DNA from: Magnetospirillum sp. | GTDB taxonomy: Bacteria > Pseudomonadota > Alphaproteobacteria > Rhodospirillales > Magnetospirillaceae | NCBI GenBank assembly: GCA_020217035.1 | Contig: JAIWOG010000304.1 | Coordinates: 1 to 16,849 of the forward strand | Direction: 5' to 3' | Length of the DNA: 16,849 nucleotides | In this document: piece after piece, positions 1-7,341 of the stretch | How positions within the stretch are numbered: the first letter of the stretch is position 1 | How the letters are laid out: each line of letters starts with the position of its first letter | Notes under the pieces: model-generated | Seen by the model: the letters and a program-made list of their open reading frames with translations, nothing else | The model's database searches: none | Told to the model about the DNA's origin: nothing | Program-made: the position numbers and the translations under genes

Positions 1-1528
1 TTTCGGCTTCCAGCGCTTCGGGGGAATGGCGGTCCTCGGCGACGAAATCCGCCCATTGCTGGAAAGTGACCAGGTCGCAACGGGAACGCACGAAATCCTG
101 GTCCACCAGCCCTTCGGTGACGACGACATGGGCCAGAGCGTTGACCATGGCGACATTGGTGCCGGGCTTCAGTTGCAGATGATGTTGGGCGGCGACGTGC
201 GGACCCTTGACCAGGTCGATGGCGCGGGGGTCGATGACCACCAGCTTGGCGCCCTGGCGCACCCGGCGTTTCAGGCGCGAGGCGAAGACCGGATGACCGG
301 CGGTGGGGTTGGCGCCCATGACGACGACGACGTCGGCCTTGTCGACGCTTTTGAAATCCTGGGTGCCGGCCGAGGTGCCATAGGTCTGCTTCAACCCGTA
401 ACCGGTGGGCGAATGGCAGACGCGGGCGCAGGTGTCGACGTTGTTGTTGCCGAAACCGGCGCGGATCATCTTTTGCACCGCGTAGATTTCTTCATTGGTG
501 CAGCGCGACGAGGTAATGCCGCCGATGGAGCGCGGGCCGTGGCGGTCCTGCACTTCCCTGAACTTGCGGGCGGTGTAGGCGATGGCTTCGTCCCAGCCCA
601 CTTCCCGCCACGGATCGGTGATGCGTTCACGGATCATCGGCTTGGTCTTGCGGTCCTTGTGGCTGGCATAGCCCCAGGCGAAGCGGCCCTTGACGCAGGA
701 ATGGCCGGCATTGGCGCCACCCTGCTTGCTGGGCACCATGCGCACCACGGTGTCGCCCTGCATCTCGGCCCGCAACGAACAGCCGACACCGCAATAAGCG
801 CAGGTGGTTTCCACCACGTGTTCGGGCTGGCCCATCTTGGCCACCGACTTTTCAATCAAGGTGGCGGTGGGGCAAGCCTGGACGCAGGCGCCGCACGATA
901 CGCATTCCGATCCCATGAAATCGGGCGACGGGCCGGGCTTGATGCGCGACTGGAAACCACGGCCGGCCACGTTCAGGGCGAAGGTGCCCTGCACCTCGGC
1001 ACAGGCGCGAACGCAGCGCGAGCAGACGATGCATTTGGCCGGGTCGTATTGGAAATAGGGATTGCTGGTGTCCTTGGCCTCGGCCAAATGGTTGTCGCCG
1101 GCGAAGCCGTAACGCACTTCGCGCAGGCCCACGGCGCCGGCCATGTCCTGCAACTCGCAATCGCCATTGGCCGGACAGGTCAGACAATCCAGCGGGTGGT
1201 CCGAGATGTAAAGCTCCATCACCCCCTTGCGCAGGGCCGACAGGCGCGGATTGTTGGTGCACACCTTCATGCCGTCGGCCACCGGGGTGGTGCACGACGC
1301 CGGCGTGCCCTTGCGGCCGTCGATTTCCACCAGGCACAGGCGGCACGAGCCAAACGGTTCCAGATGGTCGGTGGCGCACAGCTTGGGGATCATGATCCCG
1401 GCAAGGGCCGCGGCCCGCATCACCGAGGTGCCTTCCGGCACCGATACCTGACGGCCGTCTATGGTCACGGTGATGGTGGCGGCGCCTTCCTTGGCGGGGG
1501 TTCCGAAATCCTGGCAGCGAAGGGACAT
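1..1528 (-). CDS. fdsA: NAD-dependent formate dehydrogenase, alpha (catalytic) subunit, 3' part outside window
   Basis: Catalytic molybdopterin subunit of the soluble complex that oxidises formate to CO2 and reduces NAD+. The window holds the first 509 residues; the family is about 950 long, so the C-terminal part is missing at the edge. Visible in order: an N-terminal 2Fe-2S domain (C51, C62, C65, C79), a His/Cys cluster site (H111, C115, C118, C124), two ferredoxin-type 4Fe-4S motifs (C166/169/172/176 and C209/212/215/219), and the 4Fe-4S site opening the molybdopterin domain (C243, C246, C250, C278). The molybdenum ligand position in the ARVCHSPTGYGL motif is Cys371, an ordinary TGC codon, so this is not a selenoprotein. 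The ATG at 1528 has GGGAG upstream and follows the fdsB stop by 14 nt. The N-terminal Fe-S extension and its fdsGB neighbours favour the FdsA type over single-cluster FdhF types. Confidence 0.95.
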   Translation of the reverse strand, partial: MSLRCQDFGTPAKEGAATITVTIDGRQVSVPEGTSVMRAAALAGIMIPKLCATDHLEPFGSCRLCLVEIDGRKGTPASCTTPVADGMKVCTNNPRLSALRKGVMELYISDHPLDCLTCPANGDCELQDMAGAVGLREVRYGFAGDNHLAEAKDTSNPYFQYDPAKCIVCSRCVRACAEVQGTFALNVAGRGFQSRIKPGPSPDFMGSECVSCGACVQACPTATLIEKSVAKMGQPEHVVETTCAYCGVGCSLRAEMQGDTVVRMVPSKQGGANAGHSCVKGRFAWGYASHKDRKTKPMIRERITDPWREVGWDEAIAYTARKFREVQDRHGPRSIGGITSSRCTNEEIYAVQKMIRAGFGNNNVDTCARVCHSPTGYGLKQTYGTSAGTQDFKSVDKADVVVVMGANPTAGHPVFASRLKRRVRQGAKLVVIDPRAIDLVKGPHVAAQHHLQLKPGTNVAMVNALAHVVVTEGLVDQDFVRSRCDLVTFQQWADFVAEDRHSPEALEAE

Positions 1529-1542
1529 GGCGGGCTCCCGCT

Positions 1543-3078
1543 TCAAGCGAAATCTTCGGGGAAATGACGAATGGCGCTTTTCACCGGCAACGGCGTCAGG
1601 CCACCCATGGCGCACAACGACCCATCGGTCATCACCGTGCAAAGGTCTTCCAGCAATTCCATGTTGGCGGCGCGGTCGATGCCGGCGACGATCTTGTCCA
1701 GAACCTCGCGGCCTCGGGTCGAACCGATGCGGCACGGCGTGCATTTGCCGCACGATTCCTCGGCGCAGAATTCCATGGCGAACCGCGCCATGCGGTCCAT
1801 GCGCACGGTGTCGTCGAACACCACGATACCGCCGTGGCCCAGCATGGCCCCGGCTTCCGCCATGGATTCGTAATCGGCCGACAGCGACAAGTGCGATTCG
1901 GGAACATAGGCGCCCAAGGGCCCTCCCACCTGCACCGCACGGACCGGATGGCCCGAGCCAGTGCCGCCGCCATAGCGATAGACCAGATCGTGCAGGGAAA
2001 CGCCGAACGCCAGTTCCACCAGACCGCCCCGCGCGATGTTGCCGGCCAGCTGGAACGGCTGGGTGCCGTGCGACCGTCCGGCGCCGAAATCGCGATAGAA
2101 CGCGGCGCCTTGGGCCAGCACCACCGGCACCGAGGTCAGCGTCAGCACGTTGTTGACGATTGTCGGCTTGCCGAACAACCCTTCCAGGGCGGGGATCGGC
2201 GGCTTGGCGCGGACCATGCCACGCTTGCCTTCCAGGCTTTCCAGCATGGCAGTTTCCTCGCCGCACACATAGGAGCCGGCGCCGACCCGCACTTCCAGAT
2301 GGAAGTCGTGGCCCGAGCCATGGATGTTGGCGCCCAGCCAATCCTGTTCATAGGCCAGGCGGATGGCTTGGCGCAGGGTTGCCACCGCGTGCGGGTATTC
2401 CGACCGCAGATAGACGTAGCCTTGCCGCGCCCCCACCGCCAGGGCGGCGATGGTCATGCCCTCGATCAGCAGGAAGGGGTCGCCTTCGATGATCATGCGG
2501 TCGGCGAAGGTGCCGCTGTCGCCTTCGTCGGCGTTGCAGCAGACGAATTTCTCGTCGGCCTTGGCGTTCAGCACGGTGTTCCACTTGATGCCGGTGGGGA
2601 AGCCGGCGCCGCCCCGGCCGCGCAGACCCGAATCGGTGACTTCCTTGACGATCTCGGCGGGCGTCATCGTCAGTGCCTTTTCCAGGCCGGCGAAACCGCC
2701 ATGAGCCCGGTAATCTTCCACCGACAGCGGATCGGTGACGCCGCAGCGGGCGAACGTCAACCGCTGTTGATGCTTGAAATAGAAGATCTCTTCGGTCAGG
2801 CCGTGGCCCAGCGGATGGGCGCCACCTTCCAGGAAGCCGGCATCGAACAGTTCGGCGACGTTCTCCGGGGTGACAGGGCCATAGGCGACGCGGCCGGCGG
2901 GCGTCGCCACCTCGACCAGCGGTTCCAGCCACAGCATGCCACGCGAGCCGTTGCGGACGACGTGCACCGGCAGCTCGCGGGCTTCGGCCTCGGCGGCGAT
3001 GGCGGCGGCCACCTGATCGGCGCCCACCGACAGCGCGGCGGCGTCGCGGGGGACATAGATGGTGATTGCGGCGCTCAT
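1543..3078 (-). CDS. fdsB: NAD-dependent formate dehydrogenase, beta subunit (FMN and NAD site)
   Basis: Diaphorase subunit, homologous to NuoF, that passes electrons from the FdsA clusters through FMN to NAD+. The product is 511 residues, the usual length. Residues 1 to about 110 form the FdsB-specific N-terminal domain, probably thioredoxin-like. The glycine-rich FMN/NADH motif GLRGRGGAGFPTG is at 151-163, with the NADEGDSGTF segment at 182-191. The C-terminal 4Fe-4S motif has C443, C446 and C449 in ESCGKCTPCR plus C489. The start codon overlaps the fdsG stop by 4 nt (ATGA), the usual sign of translational coupling. A NuoF of complex I would not sit next to fdsA with a fused N-terminal domain, so the FdsB call is firm. 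Confidence 0.96.
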   Translation of the reverse strand: MSAAITIYVPRDAAALSVGADQVAAAIAAEAEARELPVHVVRNGSRGMLWLEPLVEVATPAGRVAYGPVTPENVAELFDAGFLEGGAHPLGHGLTEEIFYFKHQQRLTFARCGVTDPLSVEDYRAHGGFAGLEKALTMTPAEIVKEVTDSGLRGRGGAGFPTGIKWNTVLNAKADEKFVCCNADEGDSGTFADRMIIEGDPFLLIEGMTIAALAVGARQGYVYLRSEYPHAVATLRQAIRLAYEQDWLGANIHGSGHDFHLEVRVGAGSYVCGEETAMLESLEGKRGMVRAKPPIPALEGLFGKPTIVNNVLTLTSVPVVLAQGAAFYRDFGAGRSHGTQPFQLAGNIARGGLVELAFGVSLHDLVYRYGGGTGSGHPVRAVQVGGPLGAYVPESHLSLSADYESMAEAGAMLGHGGIVVFDDTVRMDRMARFAMEFCAEESCGKCTPCRIGSTRGREVLDKIVAGIDRAANMELLEDLCTVMTDGSLCAMGGLTPLPVKSAIRHFPEDFA

Positions 3079-3533
3079 GCCAGGGCTCCGTCGATGCGGG
3101 CGGGGGTCAGGCGGCCCATCAATTGGTCGTCAACCAGGGCGGACGGCCCCAAGGCGCAATTACCCAGGCAGTACACTGGCTCCAGGGTAAACTCCCCGTC
3201 GGCGCGGGTCTGGCCCAGACCGATGCCCAGCTTGGATTTCAGATGGTCCACCAGTTTGTCAGAACCGCGGGCCTGACAGGCTTCGGCGACACAGATTCGC
3301 ACCACGTGGCGGCCGGGATGGGATTGGCGGAATTCGTGGTAGAAGCTGACGACGCCATGCACTTCGGCCTGGGACAGGTTCAAGCTGTCAGCCAACAGGG
3401 GCAGCGCTTCGCCGTCAACATAGCCGAATTCTTCCTGTAGCGCGTGCAGCATGGGCAACAGCGCCCCCCGCAGGGAACGGTGGCTGTCAATGATGGCGCG
3501 GGCGCGCTCTGGATTCCAGGCAGCGGCTGTCAT
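3075..3533 (-). CDS. fdsG: NAD-dependent formate dehydrogenase, gamma subunit (2Fe-2S)
   Basis: Small NuoE-like subunit, 152 residues, carrying one 2Fe-2S cluster in a thioredoxin-like fold. It helps FdsB accept electrons and stabilises the FMN module. The four cluster cysteines are C81 and C86 (CVAEAC) and C122 and C126 (CLGNC), the normal NuoE spacing; the helical N-terminal half includes the VVSFYHEF segment at 61-68. It is the first gene of the operon: its stop overlaps the fdsB start and a 107-nt gap separates it from the LysR-type gene upstream. The SD-like GGGAG in that gap lies about 11 nt before the ATG at 3533. Confidence 0.95.
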   Translation of the reverse strand: MTAAAWNPERARAIIDSHRSLRGALLPMLHALQEEFGYVDGEALPLLADSLNLSQAEVHGVVSFYHEFRQSHPGRHVVRICVAEACQARGSDKLVDHLKSKLGIGLGQTRADGEFTLEPVYCLGNCALGPSALVDDQLMGRLTPARIDGALA

Positions 3534-3579
3534 CGCGGCGATAACTCCCTGTGGGTGTTGTCCTTAATTGCCGCTAAGC

Positions 3580-3604
3580 TGAAACATTCCGCACCTGGGT
3601 TTCA
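3580..3604. promoter_or_regulatory. Inverted repeat TGAAAC-N13-GTTTCA upstream of fdsG
   Basis: Perfect 6-bp arms at 3580-3585 and 3599-3604, 47 to 71 bp before the fdsG start. The dyad lies where the fds promoter is expected and is a candidate regulator site or part of one. No convincing sigma-70 promoter was found beside it. Confidence 0.35.
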
Positions 3605-3625
3605 AATACAAAATACCCATGCTGC

Positions 3626-3642
3626 GATAGCATATAGCTATC
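3626..3642. promoter_or_regulatory. LysR-type box GATAGC-N5-GCTATC upstream of fdsGBA
   Basis: Perfect 6-bp inverted repeat that also contains the T-N11-A signature of LysR-type operators (T at 3628, A at 3640). It lies about 93 bp upstream of the fdsG start and overlaps the stop codon of the LysR-type gene (TGA, 3643-3641). This is where an activator of the fds operon would bind; the assignment to the adjacent regulator is inference. Confidence 0.5.
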
Positions 3643-4612
3643 AAGACCCGCCCGAGCGGGTGGCCCGCGTCGCCGTCCACTGGATGCCGTTGCGGGCCAG
3701 GGCCTCTTTCACCAAAAGCGGGATCCGGGACGCCAGCTTCTCGGAAGAAGCCACTGACGCCAGGGCCTTGGCCACCGGAACCACCGGCGAACGGTCGGCG
3801 TAAACGATGCCCACCACATAGGTCACGTCCGGTGTTACCAAGGGAAAAGCTATCAAGTCGTCGGGCAGCCGCATCAGCCCCAACAATTGACCGGGAACGA
3901 TGGACGACCATGGCCCATGCTGAACCGCAGTGAAGATGTTGATCATGGAATTGGTTTCCACCACCGGCTCGACCTTGTGGCCGGCCATCAGGAAGGCGCT
4001 GTCGGCGATGCGGCGGTTCTGCATGTCGGGCGTCAGCAGACATAACGGCAGCCGCGCCGCCTCGGCCCAGGTGATGTCGGCGCGGTCGGCCGGCGCGGTG
4101 TCGCGGTGGGTCAGCAGGAAATAGCGTTCCGAGTACAAAGGCTGCATGCGCACCCCTGTCAACGGCTCGTTGTCAAGGTAGGTCACCCCGGCATCCAGCT
4201 CGAAATTGTCCAGTCCGCGCTGGATCTGGCGCGACGACAGCGACACGATGCTGACCTTGATGCCGGGGTGCCGCGCGGTGAAGGGCGCCACCAGATGGGC
4301 GACCATGGGCAGCGCCGTGGGAATCACCCCCAGACGCAGTTGCCCGGACAGTTCGTGGCCCGGCGCCCCCAGATCCTGGACCAGCGAATCGAAGTCGCCG
4401 CAAATGCGCCGGGCGTATTCCAGCACCTTCTCGCCTTCCGGGGTGAACTTCAGGAAGCGGTGGCCGCGTTCGACGATGGGCACCCGCAATTCTTCCTCCA
4501 ACTGGCGGATGGCGTTGGACAACGTCGGTTGGGCGACGTTGCAGGCGATGGCGGCGCGGCCGAAATGCCGTTCCCGCGACAGCGCCATCAGATATTGGAA
4601 CTTGCGCAGCAT
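3641..4612 (-). CDS. LysR-family transcriptional regulator, probable FdsR
   Basis: DNA-binding regulator of 323 residues, the normal LysR-type length. The N-terminal winged helix-turn-helix covers about residues 1-60, with FGRAAIACNVAQPTLSNAIR (17-36) as the helix-turn-helix core. A linker helix leads to a periplasmic-binding-protein-like effector domain from about residue 92 (LRLGVIPTALP) to the end. It is encoded directly upstream of fdsGBA on the same strand, as is common for FdsR-type regulators of soluble formate dehydrogenases, and a T-N11-A dyad lies between them. The usual divergent LysR layout is absent, so control of fds rests on adjacency and that dyad. The effector (formate or another metabolite) cannot be read from sequence. 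A CysB- or CbbR-like role is possible but has no contextual support. Confidence 0.88.
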   Translation of the reverse strand: MLRKFQYLMALSRERHFGRAAIACNVAQPTLSNAIRQLEEELRVPIVERGHRFLKFTPEGEKVLEYARRICGDFDSLVQDLGAPGHELSGQLRLGVIPTALPMVAHLVAPFTARHPGIKVSIVSLSSRQIQRGLDNFELDAGVTYLDNEPLTGVRMQPLYSERYFLLTHRDTAPADRADITWAEAARLPLCLLTPDMQNRRIADSAFLMAGHKVEPVVETNSMINIFTAVQHGPWSSIVPGQLLGLMRLPDDLIAFPLVTPDVTYVVGIVYADRSPVVPVAKALASVASSEKLASRIPLLVKEALARNGIQWTATRATRSGGS

Positions 4613-4685
4613 CAGCCTTCATCCTTGCCCCAAGCCGGCACGGATTGTCGCCGCCCCGGCCCGGGGACGCAAGGGCACCGACGCG

Positions 4686-4711
4686 GACGTCAACCACGCT
4701 TGACGTCAACC
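4686..4711. repeat. Two direct copies of GACGTCAACC
   Basis: Identical 10-mers at 4686-4695 and 4702-4711, 16 bp apart start to start, 75 to 100 bp upstream of the LysR-type start. The second copy sits in the palindrome TGACGTCA. They may be tandem protein sites in the regulator's leader or a chance repeat. Confidence 0.3.
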
Positions 4712-4757
4712 GGACGGATGACACCACTTTGAAGATGATTTTATTGTTTTATATCCA

Positions 4758-4768
4758 CATGTTACATG
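4758..4768. promoter_or_regulatory. Palindrome CATGT-T-ACATG between divergent promoters
   Basis: An 11-bp perfect palindrome in an AT-rich stretch. It lies 6 bp upstream of the -35 box of the plus-strand lipoprotein promoter and 4 bp from a TATAAA on the minus strand (4753-4748), a possible -10 for the LysR-type gene. It is well placed as an operator for either gene, including LysR autoregulation. Confidence 0.3.
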
Positions 4769-4774
4769 GCATTC

Positions 4775-4803
4775 TTGAACTTCCGTTTGGCGCCCGATAG
4801 CAT
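4775..4803 (+). promoter_or_regulatory. Sigma-70-like promoter of the small lipoprotein gene
   Basis: TTGAAC at 4775-4780, a 17-bp spacer, and TAGCAT at 4798-4803. Transcription would start near 4810, giving a leader of about 27 nt that carries the GGAG ribosome site at 4828-4831. Confidence 0.55.
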
Positions 4804-4836
4804 GCTGCCAAACCACACATGCCTTCGGAGCCCATC

Positions 4837-5007
4837 ATGAAGACCATCCTTGCCGCGTCCGCCCTGTTGCTTTTGGCCGCTTGCAGCAGCCCCTACGAAA
4901 CCGCCCTGGAAAGCCGTTCGGCGCCCCGCCCCGAAGCCCCGGTGACCAAGGCCGACGCCGCCGCCCTGGCGCCCTACGAAGCCGCCACCTATTTCAAGAG
5001 CCGCTAA
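4837..5007 (+). CDS. Small lipoprotein of unknown function
   Basis: A 56-residue product with a type II signal peptide: MKT, a hydrophobic stretch, and the lipobox LLAAC with the lipidated cysteine at residue 16. The mature part is only about 40 residues, low in complexity and rich in Ala, Pro and charged residues, ending FKSR. An in-frame ATG lies 18 nt upstream, but the start at 4837 is preferred because GGAG lies 5 nt before it and the protein then opens as a proper signal peptide. The residues after the cysteine (SS) predict outer-membrane sorting rather than retention. It has its own promoter and is followed by the exporter gene 82 nt later. No family was recognised. Confidence 0.72.
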   Translation: MKTILAASALLLLAACSSPYETALESRSAPRPEAPVTKADAAALAPYEAATYFKSR

Positions 5008-5089
5008 TATTTCAGCATAATCTAATGTGCAGTGGCGCCCGGACGCTGTTTGGGCGTATACCCGTGCGCACCAAGGAAAAAGGTGTGCC

Positions 5090-5989
5090 GTGCCTATCTA
5101 TCTGCCCATCGCCGGCCTGTCGGTCGATATCTTCCACCTGCTGGTGCTGGGGGGCGGTGTCGGCTTCCTGTCCGGTCTGTTCGGCGTCGGCGGCGGTTTC
5201 CTGCTGACCCCGCTTCTGATGTTCATGGGCATTTCCCCGGCGGTGGCGGTGGCCACCGGCGCCAACCAGGTGGTGGGCGCCAGCGTATCCGGCCTGATCG
5301 CCCATTGGCGCCGCCGCAACGTGGATCTGCGCATGGGAATCGTGCTGACGGTGGGTGGCTTCGCCGGCTCGGCCCTGGGCGTCGCCTTGTTCGGCTGGCT
5401 GAAGGGGCTGGGCCAGATCGATTTGGTGATTTCCATTTGCTATGTGGTGTTCCTGGGCTTCATCGGCAGCACCATGGGCATCGAATCGGTGCGTGCCCTG
5501 TTGCAGGCGGGCGGCAGCGGCAAGTTGCGCAAGCGCCACCGCCATCCCTGGCACACCCTGCCGTTCAAGATGCGGTTTTCCCGATCGGGCCTTTACATCA
5601 GCGCCCTGATGCCGCTGGGCGTCGGTGTCTTCGGCGGCGTGTTGGCGGCCATCATGGGGGTCGGCGGCGGCTTCGTCATGGTCCCCTTGATGATCTACGT
5701 GCTGGAAATGCCCACCTCTGTGGTGGTCGGCACGTCGCTTTTCCAGATCATCTTCGTCACCGCCAACGTCACGTTTTTGCAATCCATCACCACCCACACG
5801 GTGGACGTCATCTTGATGTTGACGCTGCTGGTGGGCGGCGTCATCGGCGCCCAATTCGGCGCCCGCCTGGGCGGCAAGCTGCGCGGCGAACATCTGCGCC
5901 TGGCCCTGGCACTGATCGTGCTGGCGGTGTGCCTGCGCCTGGGCTGGGATCTGGTCAACCGGCCGGCTGACACCTTCAGCCTGGGTTAA
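5090..5989 (+). CDS. TauE/SafE (TSUP) family anion exporter
   Basis: Integral inner-membrane protein of 299 residues, a usual length for the family, which exports sulfite, sulfoacetate or other small organic anions. It shows the internal duplication typical of TSUP proteins: GVGGGF near residues 32-37 and again at 190-195, each inside a hydrophobic block. About eight membrane segments are suggested, with a basic loop at about 144-165 between the halves. The GTG at 5090 is preferred because AAGGAAAAAGG precedes it and the protein then opens VPIYLPIAGLSVDIF; extension to an ATG at 5027 adds 21 hydrophilic residues. The stop overlaps that of the convergent SRAP gene. The substrate is unknown; sulfite is plausible given the persulfide dioxygenase gene 4.4 kb away, but this is inference. 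Confidence 0.85.
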   Translation: MPIYLPIAGLSVDIFHLLVLGGGVGFLSGLFGVGGGFLLTPLLMFMGISPAVAVATGANQVVGASVSGLIAHWRRRNVDLRMGIVLTVGGFAGSALGVALFGWLKGLGQIDLVISICYVVFLGFIGSTMGIESVRALLQAGGSGKLRKRHRHPWHTLPFKMRFSRSGLYISALMPLGVGVFGGVLAAIMGVGGGFVMVPLMIYVLEMPTSVVVGTSLFQIIFVTANVTFLQSITTHTVDVILMLTLLVGGVIGAQFGARLGGKLRGEHLRLALALIVLAVCLRLGWDLVNRPADTFSLG

Positions 5990-6513
5990 CCGAACAAATC
6001 GCCTTGCGGCTTGGCTTCGGCGGTCACGCTGATCCCGACATCCACCGGCTGGGGGGCGCCGCCTTCCAGCCAGCGGCGGTCCACCAGCACCGGCATGCGG
6101 TCGTGCACCGCTTGCAATTCGGGGGTGGCGGCGCGGGTCAGGATGACGAAAGTGTCGCCGTCATAAAGCCCGGCGAAGGTCATCAAACCACCATCGGCGC
6201 GGCTCAACCGCATCTTGGTCTTGGTCGCGTCCCATTCCCACCAGGCGCTGGCCGGCACCAGCACCCGCTTGCCCAAAAGCCGCCGGAACAACGGCTTTTC
6301 GGGCACGCTTTCCATGCGGGCGTTGATGATGGGCGCCTTGTCCCATTCCACCCGCAAGCCCCAGGACAGCAATCGGCCTTCGCTTCTCCCCACCACCAAA
6401 GCTTGGTCGGTGGGGCGGAACTCGGTGGCGTTGGGCCAGGGCGGCGGCACCGTCAACCCCAGACTGACGCAATGCGGCCGCGCCTGTTCGTTCAGTTCGA
6501 AACGGGAGCACAT
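5986..6513 (-). CDS. SRAP (YedK/HMCES) family abasic-site DNA-protein crosslink protein
   Basis: Cytoplasmic protein of the SOS-response-associated peptidase family, which shields abasic sites in single-stranded DNA by a covalent thiazolidine bond to its N-terminal cysteine. Key residues are present: Cys2 (exposed after Met removal), Asn64 in INARMES, Glu93 in ASAWWEW, and His137 in VHDRMPVLV. At 175 residues it is shorter than E. coli YedK (about 220), mostly through short loops; the fold core is complete. The ATG at 6513 fixes Cys at position 2, so this start is functionally required, although it overlaps the end of tlyA by 22 nt. No LexA box was seen upstream, so expression may depend on tlyA. 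Confidence 0.9.
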   Translation of the reverse strand: MCSRFELNEQARPHCVSLGLTVPPPWPNATEFRPTDQALVVGRSEGRLLSWGLRVEWDKAPIINARMESVPEKPLFRRLLGKRVLVPASAWWEWDATKTKMRLSRADGGLMTFAGLYDGDTFVILTRAATPELQAVHDRMPVLVDRRWLEGGAPQPVDVGISVTAEAKPQGDLFG

Positions 6514-7247
6514 TTGCGGCCGACGATCAGGAATTCCTTGTTGCCTTCCGGCCCTTTGATCGGGCTGTCGCACAGACCTTCCACCCGCCAGCCGGGCTGG
6601 GTCGGCAACCAGGCGACGATGCGGTCGCAGACCTCGGCGTGCAGTTCCGGTTCGCGCACCACGCCGCCCTTGCCCACCCTGCCCTTGCCCACCTCGAATT
6701 GCGGCTTGATCAGCGCCACCAGCACGGCGTCCGGCGCCGCCAAGGCCAATGCGGCGGGCAGCACCACTTCCAGGCCGATGAAACTGGCGTCGCACACCAC
6801 CATGGCGGGGGGCTCGGGGATCAGTTCGGGCGTCAGGTGGCGGGCGTTGGTGCGTTCCAGCACCACGACGCGGGGATCGCTGCGCAGCTTCCAAGCCAAT
6901 TGCCCATGGCCGACGTCGACGGCGTAAACCTTGGCCGCGCCGCGGGTCAGCAGCACGTCGGTGAAGCCGCCGGTGGACGCGCCGACGTCCACCGCCACCC
7001 GCCCGGCTGGGTCCAAGGCGAAGCGGTCCAAGGCTTCCACCAGTTTCAAGCCGCCGCGCGACACCCAAGGATGGTCCTGGCCCTTCAGTTCGACGGCCAC
7101 GTCCTCGGCCACCTGGGTGCCGGGTTTGTCGACGCGTTTGTCGCCCACCACCACCAGCCCGGCCATCACCAGGGCCTGGGCCTTGGAGCGGCTTTCGGCC
7201 AGGCCGCGATCCACCAACAATTGATCTATACGAAGACGTGATCCCAT
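6492..7247 (-). CDS. tlyA: TlyA family rRNA 2'-O-methyltransferase / hemolysin A
   Basis: S-adenosylmethionine-dependent ribose methyltransferase; characterised TlyA proteins modify a cytidine in 16S rRNA and, in some species, one in 23S rRNA. With the start at 7247 the product has 251 residues. An S4 RNA-binding domain covers about 1-60 (RIDQLLVDRGLAESRSKAQA), followed by a PWVSRGGLKL linker and a Rossmann-like methyltransferase domain with motif I DVGASTGGFTD at 87-97, VCDASFIGL near 151-159 and LIKPQFE near 179-185, matching the Lys-Asp-Lys catalytic pattern. An ATG five codons upstream (7262) is possible but lacks an SD; the chosen start has GGGG about 9 nt before it. The gene overlaps the SRAP gene, suggesting one transcript. 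In many alphaproteobacteria tlyA follows dxs; here it is separate. Confidence 0.92.
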   Translation of the reverse strand: MGSRLRIDQLLVDRGLAESRSKAQALVMAGLVVVGDKRVDKPGTQVAEDVAVELKGQDHPWVSRGGLKLVEALDRFALDPAGRVAVDVGASTGGFTDVLLTRGAAKVYAVDVGHGQLAWKLRSDPRVVVLERTNARHLTPELIPEPPAMVVCDASFIGLEVVLPAALALAAPDAVLVALIKPQFEVGKGRVGKGGVVREPELHAEVCDRIVAWLPTQPGWRVEGLCDSPIKGPEGNKEFLIVGRKCAPVSN

Positions 7248-7341
7248 TCGGAATGGCCCCATGCGAAAACGGTGATGGAAATTAACCTTGTCTTCATTGA
7301 GAATAAATCAAACACCAAAAAGGGACGTCCGAAGAAACAAC

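Noticed and set aside
416..418. Possible selenocysteine at the formate dehydrogenase active site
   Set aside because: The codon on the coding strand is TGC (Cys371), not TGA.
26..1567. A 513-codon open frame on the plus strand opposite fdsA (and similar long frames opposite fdsB, dxs and ispA)
   Set aside because: It is antisense to a clear Fe-S/molybdenum enzyme; GC-rich third positions create long antisense frames. The translation is rich in Gly, Ala, His and Arg with no recognisable domain.
7297..7311. TTGA...TCAA resembling an FNR/FixK box upstream of the deacetylase gene
   Set aside because: The half-sites are separated by 7 bases instead of 6, so it is not a proper TTGAT-N4-ATCAA site.
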